Assembly (NCBI RefSeq): GCF_018342065.1
Contig: NZ_JAFDOE010000005.1
Location: 1 to 64,000 of the forward strand
DNA from: Citrobacter sp. FP75
GTDB lineage: Bacteria > Pseudomonadota > Gammaproteobacteria > Enterobacterales > Enterobacteriaceae
Length of the DNA stretch: 64,000 bases
Reading direction: 5' to 3'
In this document: in pieces, positions 57,820 through 64,000 of the stretch
Layout of the letters: the number at the start of each line of letters is the position of its first letter
How positions within the stretch are numbered: the first letter of the stretch is position 1
Notes under the pieces: generated by a model
Databases searched by the model: none
Seen by the model: the letters and a program-made list of their open reading frames with translations, nothing else
What the model was told of the DNA's origin: nothing
Translations under genes and position numbers: made by a program

Positions 57820-58533
57820 TTACATTGACTGCTTACGCTGTCCTGTCTCTGAACCGAAATCATTAATAGCGGTCCAGACAACGTCCCCTTTTACTGCCGA
57901 TGGCAGCGGAAAACGCTGCTCACCAAATGGAGCGACCATCATGGTTAATGCCGAGGGGGAATGTTGCTCCGATGCAGCCTTAACTACTTTCCCCGCCACC
58001 GTTAACTGTCCAAAGGTGATGTAGAAGGGCGTTGGGTTTTTTACGACTAACTGGTTTTGACTGCGGCTAAATTGCAACGATTGCCAGGCCATTTTTGCCT
58101 CGTCTTCTGTCAATGAAGCCGGGCGATAAAACAGTTTTAATTTAGTTTTAATGGCAAATTGTAACGTGTTCTTGTCACGCAATTCCTCCGGGATCGCTGC
58201 AACAGATTTGATGTTCGCCATAAATAATGACTCACGATCCTGAGGCAGTGTCGATTTATTACCGGTATAAACCACGTGCAGCAACGTCTGGCGATTTTCA
58301 TCTAATTTATAAATTGGCGGTGTAATAATAAATGGCGCTTTACTGTCGTCAATATTACTGACCCAACTCTGTACCAGATAGCGCTTATCATTATCCTTGT
58401 TTTTTAATGCAATCTGAACTTCAGATTGGTTGGCCGGATATATAATTCGTGTGCCACCCACTACGACGCCAGCTTGAGCCGAATTTAATCCCGAGGTTAA
58501 TATAAGTGTTAATGCTGTGATAAGTCGTTTCAT
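57820..58533 (-). CDS. Periplasmic fimbrial chaperone
   Basis: Folds subunits by donor-strand complementation and delivers them to the usher. The start at 58533 (MKRLITALTL) gives 237 residues with a signal peptide cleaved after AQA (22). The PapD-type N-terminal domain starts GVVVGGTRIIYPAN, with the Arg that anchors subunit carboxylates. The alternating hydrophobic G1 strand region is around LQFAIKTKLKLFYRP, and the F1-G1 loop is short (FGS type). A longer frame beginning MVTAWF overlaps the pilin gene and is not supported. Position 49 bp after the pilin gene. Confidence 0.93.
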   Translation of the reverse strand: MKRLITALTLILTSGLNSAQAGVVVGGTRIIYPANQSEVQIALKNKDNDKRYLVQSWVSNIDDSKAPFIITPPIYKLDENRQTLLHVVYTGNKSTLPQDRESLFMANIKSVAAIPEELRDKNTLQFAIKTKLKLFYRPASLTEDEAKMAWQSLQFSRSQNQLVVKNPTPFYITFGQLTVAGKVVKAASEQHSPSALTMMVAPFGEQRFPLPSAVKGDVVWTAINDFGSETGQRKQSM

Positions 58534-58582
58534 CTTTCCATTCCATTGAAATACTGGCCCAGCCTGGGCCAGGTTATGATGA

Positions 58583-59125
58583 TTAACGATAAAGCAGAGT
58601 ATAGGTCGCTTGTGCGGTATAATCACCGGTAGTTGGTAACGTGCTACCAACCTGGATAACCTCAGCTTTATAATTAAAAACCACGCTGTCACCATTAGCC
58701 TTATTCAGTGCCGCTTCAGGATCTGAGCCATCAAATTTCACGTAGTTGCTGCTCCCTTCTGGAAGCATACGTACCCCGAGGTTTTGCGCAGTCCCTGTCG
58801 CCTGCAAGACTTCTTCGTCATACCCTGCAATACGCGTCCCATCAAATTTGATATTGAGATTGGCAATCGCGTCATCGCATTCCGTCAGTGTGATAGCAAA
58901 AGATTGCGTGTCGCCGACTTTCTTATCTTCGCCAAACGCAGTTTGTGAAAGGTTGTTAAACGTCACAGTACCGTTTGTCGCCGTACCGTTTACATCAACC
59001 ACGCAACTATCGGGAAGAATTTTCCCATTAAACGTTACCGTCCCGGTATCAACGGCAAAAGCAGATGTTGCTACAGTTGCCAGTGCACTACTGACAAGCA
59101 ACGAGATGATAATTTTTTTGCACAT
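58583..59125 (-). CDS. Major fimbrial subunit (FimA-like pilin)
   Basis: Structural pilin of the fimbrial shaft. The start at 59125 (MCKKIIISLL), preceded by AAGGA, gives 180 residues with signal peptide to about 24 (SAFA). The mature protein starts VDTGTVTFNGKI and has the family disulfide C41-C83, a donor-strand N-terminal extension and the C-terminal ATYTLLYR. Adjacent genes run in the order pilin-chaperone-usher-adhesin, which defines a complete minimal operon. The nearest named family is not certain from sequence (four-gene layout like Salmonella sti or the lpf group). Confidence 0.93.
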   Translation of the reverse strand: MCKKIIISLLVSSALATVATSAFAVDTGTVTFNGKILPDSCVVDVNGTATNGTVTFNNLSQTAFGEDKKVGDTQSFAITLTECDDAIANLNIKFDGTRIAGYDEEVLQATGTAQNLGVRMLPEGSSNYVKFDGSDPEAALNKANGDSVVFNYKAEVIQVGSTLPTTGDYTAQATYTLLYR

Positions 59126-59618
59126 AACGTATTCCTTACATATGTTCACAAAAATCAACAGAAAAAATAGTTTAAGAATAATGAGGGGAAATAGAGGCTG
59201 GTTGGAGATGTCATTGCAACAACATCATTATAGATATAATATATCCGTGCCGATTTACTCAATGAGAGACAGTCCCTTTCCCTTACCTGCATACTCTACA
59301 AAACATACTGAATAAATGCTAACTCATACATTCACAAAACTTAATAAAAAATAAACCAACACATTGTTTTATATAAAATTAAATAAGAAACAATATTTTC
59401 TTAAGATTGCTTTAAGCTAATTTAAAAACATTCACCAAACAAATAATGAAACAACATCAGCATATAAAAATAGATTGATATTATGATTAACGGTCACCAC
59501 CTGGCTGAAAACTTCCTACCATTCATAGTTACCCAATTATAAGAGACGGACGAAATTTACGCTGAATAATCAACATAGGGAATCAAAGGCGAAGTAAAAA
59601 AAGCGCGATTATAAGACA
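59126..59618. other. AT-rich region upstream of the fimbrial operon
   Basis: No gene of credible size. The stretch is clearly richer in A and T than the flanking mrcB and is full of A and T tracts (for example 59341-59440), as expected of DNA silenced by H-NS. A possible fimbrial promoter on the minus strand is TATAAT at 59232-59227, or TTGAGT (59262-59257) with TATATC (59238-59233) at 18 bp; neither is strong. I saw no invertible-repeat pair or clear GATC/Dam cluster that would suggest fim- or pap-type phase variation. Confidence 0.6.
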
Positions 59619-59664
59619 GTAAAAATCCCCGCACCAGGTCTGATTAACACAGCACTGATGCGGG
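59619..59664 (-). terminator. Intrinsic terminator after mrcB
   Basis: On the minus strand a 10-bp stem CCCGCATCAG/CTGGTGCGGG (59664-59655 with 59637-59628, one G-T pair) is followed by ATTTTTACTG. Confidence 0.85.
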
Positions 59665-59684
59665 AAGGAGTCGTTTTATTGAGA

Positions 59685-62225
59685 TCAGTTACTACCAAAC
59701 ATATCCTTGATCCAACCTGCAACGCCGTCGCCGTCTTTCTTCTCTTGCTGCGACGGTTGTTGTTGTTGTTGCTGTTGTTGAGGCTGCGGCGGCGCCGACT
59801 GATCAAATGGGTTACCTGATTGCTGCTGCACCTCGCCTTGCTGACAGAGCGAATCTGGATCGCTGGTCCACACCGGAAGCGTACGCATCCCGCCGCTGCA
59901 CACGAAGTTACCGTCGTAATCCACGCCCATATCTACAATATCTTCCGGCGGCGTCAGCGTGAGCGGCGTTGGCGTCTGGTTGGCCAGATAACGCTGGTAA
60001 ATCGACATCGCCCCGCTCGCACCGTACAGCTTGGTTGGCTGGTTGTTATCACGGCCCACCCAGGTAATGGTCACCTGGCTGCCGTCAATCCCGGCAAACC
60101 AGGTATCCACGTTGTTGTTAGTGGTCCCGGTTTTCCCTGCCAGATGCAGTCCAGGATACTTCGCGCCAAGCTGACGCCCGGTACCACGCTGTACAACCTG
60201 CTGCATTGTCCACAGCGTCATATACGCCGCCTGTGCTGGAACGGCGCGCTCAGCCTGCGGGAAGCTCTGATACAGCACCGTACCGTCTTCGGCAATCACC
60301 GAACGCAGCGCCGATAGCGGCGCGCGGTTGCCGCCGCTGGCGATAGTCTGGAACGCCTGCGCGACTTCGATCGGCGTCAGGTTCAACGCCCCCAGCAGCA
60401 TAGCAGGAACCGGATTCAGCTGATCTTTCGGCGCACCCAGTTTCACCCAGGTGTCGGTGACGGCAGGTAAGCCCAGCGCCATTCCCAGATTTACCGTCGG
60501 TACGTTCATGGAGCGCGTTAACGCATCCACCAGCATCACTTTGCCGCTTTCGCTGTAGCGACGGTCATCATTCTGCGGGGACCATACCTGACCGTTTGGC
60601 TGACGCAATGCAATCGGCGCATCGGCAATCCAGGTATTCAGGCGATACAGCTTCGGCTGGCTCAGGGCGGTCAGATAGGTCGCCGGTTTCGCCAGAGAAC
60701 CAATTGAACGACGCGCCTGCATCGCGCGGTTGTAGCCCGCAAACTGCGGCTCTGCCCCGCCAACCATAGCGCGAACTTCACCACTGAAGCGGTCCACAAC
60801 CACAATCGCCGTTTCCAGATCGCTCAGCTTACGCTGCTTCTTCAGCACCGGAATGCCTTCCACCGCCGCTTTTTCTGCAGCGTCCTGCGCCACGGAATCA
60901 AAGGTGGTGAAGATTTTCACGCCGGAGAGATCTTTAACTTTATCGCCCAGCTTCGCCTGTAGCTCCTGGCGAACCATCTGCATAAACGCAGGCTGCGGTG
61001 AAATCACCCCACCGCGCGGCTGCACACCTAGCGGACGCGCACTCAGCATGTCATACAGATCCTGGTCGATAATTTGCTGCTGCTGTAGCAGGCGCAGCAC
61101 CAGGTTACGACGTTCCAGCGCCAGTTTCGGGTTACGCCACGGGTTGTAGATTGACGCCCCTTTCACCATTCCCACCAGCAGTGCCTGCTGATCGAGGCTC
61201 AGCTCTTCTACCGGACGGCCAAAGTAATACAGGCTCGCCAGCGGGAAACCGCGAATTTCGTTATCGCCGCTTTGACCGAGGTACACCTCGTTCATGTACA
61301 GCTCAAGGATCCTGTCTTTGCTATAACGCGCGTCCATCAACAGCGCCATATAGGCTTCGTTGGCCTTACGCCAGTAAGAACGCTCGCTGGAGAGGAACAG
61401 GTTTTTCACCAGCTGCTGAGTCAGCGTACTGGCCCCCTGCACCGTACGGCCTGCCGTCAGGTTCGCCAGCACTGCGCGCCCGATGGAATAGAGACTGACC
61501 CCATCATGCTCGTAGAAATGACGATCTTCGGTCGCCAGCAGCGTATCCACTAATAGATCGGGGAAACCGCTGCGTGGCACGAACAGACGCTGCTCGCCGT
61601 TGGGCGAAGAGAGCATGGTGATCAGGCGCGGATCCAGGCGGAAGAAACCAAACTGGCGGTTGTTGTCCAGATTCTCGATGGTGTCCAGATGATCGCCATC
61701 AAAGGTCAGACGCGCACGCACCTGCCCTTCTTTACTGTCCGGGAAGTCAAACGGACGACGGATCATCTCAATGCTGTTAGCCTGCACGGTAAACTCGCCG
61801 GGACGCGTCATCTTCGTCACCTGACGATACTGCGTCGCTTCCAGCAGTTTCACCATCTCGTTTTTGCCGATAGGCATTTCTGGCTCAAGGTTAACCATCC
61901 GGCCATAGACGGCCGCAGGTAGTTGCCAGACTTTGCCATCAATACGGCTACGGATTTTCTGATCCAGATAGACGCCGTAAATGGCAATCAGCACCAAAAA
62001 GACAATCGACAGTTTTACCAGCAGCCAGAACCAGCCGCGCTTACCACGAGGCTTACGCCCTTTGCCTTTACCTTTACGCGGCATCGGTTCTTCATCCTCA
62101 TAGTCATCATCATCGTAATCGTCGTCATACTCATCATCTCTGAGTTGACGACGGCTCACCTTTTGTTTCACCGGACGTGTCGGTTTCCCTTTACGTCCAA
62201 TTGGCTCGCGGTCATTCCCCGCCAT
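59685..62225 (-). CDS. mrcB: Penicillin-binding protein 1b (bifunctional transglycosylase/transpeptidase)
   Basis: Major class A PBP that polymerises and cross-links peptidoglycan, activated by LpoB. The start at 62225 ([10 protein letters not shown]) gives 846 residues. The cytoplasmic N-terminus has an Asp-rich run (about 30-46) and Met48, the position of the shorter PBP1b-gamma start in E. coli. A membrane helix lies near 70-92, then a UB2H domain, a GT51 transglycosylase ([10 protein letters not shown], catalytic Glu near 235) and a transpeptidase with SxxK (SIGSLAKP) and KTGTT. The C-terminal tail holds a polyglutamine run. Confidence 0.97.
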   Translation of the reverse strand: MAGNDREPIGRKGKPTRPVKQKVSRRQLRDDEYDDDYDDDDYEDEEPMPRKGKGKGRKPRGKRGWFWLLVKLSIVFLVLIAIYGVYLDQKIRSRIDGKVWQLPAAVYGRMVNLEPEMPIGKNEMVKLLEATQYRQVTKMTRPGEFTVQANSIEMIRRPFDFPDSKEGQVRARLTFDGDHLDTIENLDNNRQFGFFRLDPRLITMLSSPNGEQRLFVPRSGFPDLLVDTLLATEDRHFYEHDGVSLYSIGRAVLANLTAGRTVQGASTLTQQLVKNLFLSSERSYWRKANEAYMALLMDARYSKDRILELYMNEVYLGQSGDNEIRGFPLASLYYFGRPVEELSLDQQALLVGMVKGASIYNPWRNPKLALERRNLVLRLLQQQQIIDQDLYDMLSARPLGVQPRGGVISPQPAFMQMVRQELQAKLGDKVKDLSGVKIFTTFDSVAQDAAEKAAVEGIPVLKKQRKLSDLETAIVVVDRFSGEVRAMVGGAEPQFAGYNRAMQARRSIGSLAKPATYLTALSQPKLYRLNTWIADAPIALRQPNGQVWSPQNDDRRYSESGKVMLVDALTRSMNVPTVNLGMALGLPAVTDTWVKLGAPKDQLNPVPAMLLGALNLTPIEVAQAFQTIASGGNRAPLSALRSVIAEDGTVLYQSFPQAERAVPAQAAYMTLWTMQQVVQRGTGRQLGAKYPGLHLAGKTGTTNNNVDTWFAGIDGSQVTITWVGRDNNQPTKLYGASGAMSIYQRYLANQTPTPLTLTPPEDIVDMGVDYDGNFVCSGGMRTLPVWTSDPDSLCQQGEVQQQSGNPFDQSAPPQPQQQQQQQQPSQQEKKDGDGVAGWIKDMFGSN

Positions 62226-62305
62226 GCTTTTTCTCCGCAACATTCAGGCGCAAAGGCCCGATTCTCTGTTCTTCCGTCAGACGACAGAAGAAGAAATCTC
62301 TCAAT

Positions 62306-64000
62306 TTATGAATACTTTTTGGTGCGCCGCGTGGGCGCGGTATTCGCCGGGTCGTCCGGCCAGACATGTTTGGGATAACGCCCTTTCATCTCTTTTTGCA
62401 CTTCGCGATATGACCCTTGCCAAAAGGCGCTTAAATCACGCGTAATTTGTAGCGGTCGCTGGGCCGGTGACAGCAGCTCCAGCACCAACGGGACGCGTCC
62501 CTGGGCGATGGTCGGCGTATTCGCTTCGCCAAACATTTCCTGCATTCTGACCGCCAATGCCGGGGGATTATCCTCGTGATAGCGAATGGCTATCCGGCTT
62601 CCCGTCGGCACAGTGTAATGCGCAGGAAGCTCACTATCCAGACGTTGCAGCATCGACCAGTCCAGTAATCCACGCAACGCCTGGCCTACATTTAATGCTT
62701 TTAACGCGCGTAAAGAGTGCACTCCGCTCATATGCGGCAGCAGCCAGCTCTCCAGCGTCGCCAGCAGAGAATCCTCATCTACCGCGGGCCAGTCGTACTC
62801 AGGCAACCAGTTTGCCGCACAGTGCAAACGCAGCCGAAACTGCTCGGCCTCTGGCGTCCAGTTGAGCACACTTAACCCTTTGTCGCGAATACCATTCAAC
62901 ATCGCCAGGTGCAATTCCTCTTCCGAGGGTTTGGCCAATGGCTGTATTTTTACCGTCAACTGGCCGATACGCGACCGACGCAACGCCTTTAACGTTCCCT
63001 GGGTTTCATCCCATTCGATGGTGTCGGACTGTTGCAGCAGTTCAGGACACGTCTGCATCAACGCTTCAATATCCAGCGGCAACGCGAACAAAATACGCGC
63101 ATCCGGTGATGCGCTGCCCTGCAGTAACAGCGGTGCTATCAGCCATTCATGGCGTCCAAGGGCGTCATCGGCATCCAGCATCGCACCCATACCGTTGGCC
63201 AGTTGATAGCGCCCTTCTTGTCCACGTCGACGGGCGATCCGATCGGCAAACGCCTGCGCCAGCAACGGGGTAAGCAGCGCGCTGTTGGGCTGCCCGCTGC
63301 GAACGTTAAGCCGTTTCAGCAATTGTTGACTGCGCTGCTGCCAGGCGGGCTGATTTCGTGAAAACGCGACGGCCAAATCGGTGCTGCCCCCACGCGGCGG
63401 CTCTTCCAGAATTGCGGCCAGTTTTGCCGCCGATGCGGCTTCATCGTCATTGTTGGTGCTAACCAGCATAGCCGCTAAACGGGGATCGTTACCCAATGCC
63501 GCCATTTTCTGCCCTGTGGCGCTGAGCCTGTCGTCCTCAAGCGCGCCCAGCATCTGCAACAGCCGTTTTGCCGCCAGCACGTTGATAGCGGGCGGCGTAT
63601 CCAGCCAGTTCAACTGCGCGGGATCGGTGCATCCCCATTGCAGCAGCTCCATCAGTAGTCCGGACAGATCGCTCTGTAATATCTCAGGCTCTCCCTGCGC
63701 CGCCGCTCTTTCCGCTTGCTCTTTAGCAAGCAAATGTAGGCAGATACCTGGCTCCAGACGCCCGGCACGTCCAGCACGCTGGGTCATTGAGGCCTGGCTG
63801 ATGCGCTGGGTAATCAGTCGCGTCAAACCGGTGCGTGCATCATAACGCGCCACTCGCTCCTGGGCGCAGTCAACCACCAACCGGATGCCTTCAATCGTTA
63901 AGCTGGTTTCGGCAATATTGGTCGCCAGCACCACTTTGCGCTTACCTTGCGGCGCGGGCAAAATCGCCTGACGCTGCTCAGCCAGCGTCAACGCGCCGTA
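62306..64000 (-). CDS. hrpB: ATP-dependent helicase HrpB (3' part, cut by window end)
   Basis: DEAH/RHA-type putative RNA helicase; physiological role unclear. 564 codons are present and the frame runs open to base 64000. The missing part contains the N-terminus with Walker A and the DEAH box. Visible are motif V (ATNIAETSLTI), motif VI (QRAGRAGR), the helicase-associated HA2 region and the HrpB-specific C-terminal domain ending TRRTKKYS. It lies 80 bp upstream of mrcB on the same strand. No internal start is claimed; the gene begins outside the window. Confidence 0.95.
   Translation of the reverse strand, partial: YGALTLAEQRQAILPAPQGKRKVVLATNIAETSLTIEGIRLVVDCAQERVARYDARTGLTRLITQRISQASMTQRAGRAGRLEPGICLHLLAKEQAERAAAQGEPEILQSDLSGLLMELLQWGCTDPAQLNWLDTPPAINVLAAKRLLQMLGALEDDRLSATGQKMAALGNDPRLAAMLVSTNNDDEAASAAKLAAILEEPPRGGSTDLAVAFSRNQPAWQQRSQQLLKRLNVRSGQPNSALLTPLLAQAFADRIARRRGQEGRYQLANGMGAMLDADDALGRHEWLIAPLLLQGSASPDARILFALPLDIEALMQTCPELLQQSDTIEWDETQGTLKALRRSRIGQLTVKIQPLAKPSEEELHLAMLNGIRDKGLSVLNWTPEAEQFRLRLHCAANWLPEYDWPAVDEDSLLATLESWLLPHMSGVHSLRALKALNVGQALRGLLDWSMLQRLDSELPAHYTVPTGSRIAIRYHEDNPPALAVRMQEMFGEANTPTIAQGRVPLVLELLSPAQRPLQITRDLSAFWQGSYREVQKEMKGRYPKHVWPDDPANTAPTRRTKKYS

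Noticed and set aside
59205-59265. AT palindrome ATTATAGATATAATATATC as a phase-variation switch
   Set aside because: It is short, has no second inverted copy and no recombinase gene is nearby, so there is no basis for an invertible promoter.
62306-63991. Treating 63991 as the real start of hrpB
   Set aside because: The frame stays open to the window edge, and the visible part starts in the middle of the helicase core (before motif V), so the gene is truncated by the window, not by evolution.

Overview
This window is core chromosome of an enterobacterium (Enterobacteriaceae, Gammaproteobacteria). Almost every protein can be recognised at or near full length against its Escherichia coli K-12 counterpart, and gene order follows the K-12 segment from the rrnH leader through gmhB, metNIQ, proS, dnaE, the lpx/bam cluster, rpsB-tsf, glnD, degP, hemL and fhu to mrcB and hrpB. 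It is not K-12. There is a four-gene chaperone-usher fimbrial operon between fhuA and mrcB, K-12 yaeF and yaeI are missing from their usual places, and surface-exposed parts of FhuA and BamA differ. This fits Citrobacter, Salmonella or a close relative; the genus cannot be settled from the sequence alone.

Layout. Bases 1-240 hold the promoters and leader of an rRNA operon that runs leftwards out of the window. Then come gmhB (LPS heptose), the MetJ-controlled methionine importer metNIQ, rcsF, trmO and proS (rightward), and nlpE-arfB-yaeQ (leftward). yaeP-rof follow rightward. A long leftward block (9-33 kb) carries tilS, yaeR, ldcC, accA, dnaE, rnhB, lpxB, lpxA, fabZ, lpxD, skp, bamA, rseP, cdsA, uppS, dxr, frr, pyrH, tsf and rpsB. 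This is the envelope-biogenesis and macromolecular-synthesis supercluster: lipid A, phospholipid, undecaprenyl phosphate and isoprenoid synthesis, outer-membrane protein assembly, DNA polymerase III and translation factors, many of them closely spaced or overlapping.

From 33 to 48 kb, map, glnD, dapD and yaeH run rightward, cdaR, degP and dgt leftward, mtn-btuF-yadS rightward, erpA and clcA leftward, and hemL rightward. From 48 to 64 kb everything runs leftward: fhuACDB (ferrichrome uptake), the fimbrial operon (major pilin, chaperone, usher, tip adhesin), mrcB (PBP1b) and the 3' part of hrpB, cut by the window end.

Regulatory and repeat elements that can be read directly include rrn P1/P2 and boxA, a MetJ box, a Fur-like box at fhuA, a CpxR box plus sigma-E promoter at degP, the rpsB leader (t44/S2 leader), one full ERIC element inside the rpsB-tsf transcript, one degenerate ERIC-like copy between rpsB and map, several REP/BIME palindromes and a dozen intrinsic terminators. 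I found no insertion sequence, prophage, CRISPR array, tRNA or toxin-antitoxin locus. The only clearly accessory DNA is the fimbrial operon with its AT-rich upstream region. I did not find a convincing undescribed system; the fimbrial operon is the best candidate for unexplored biology.
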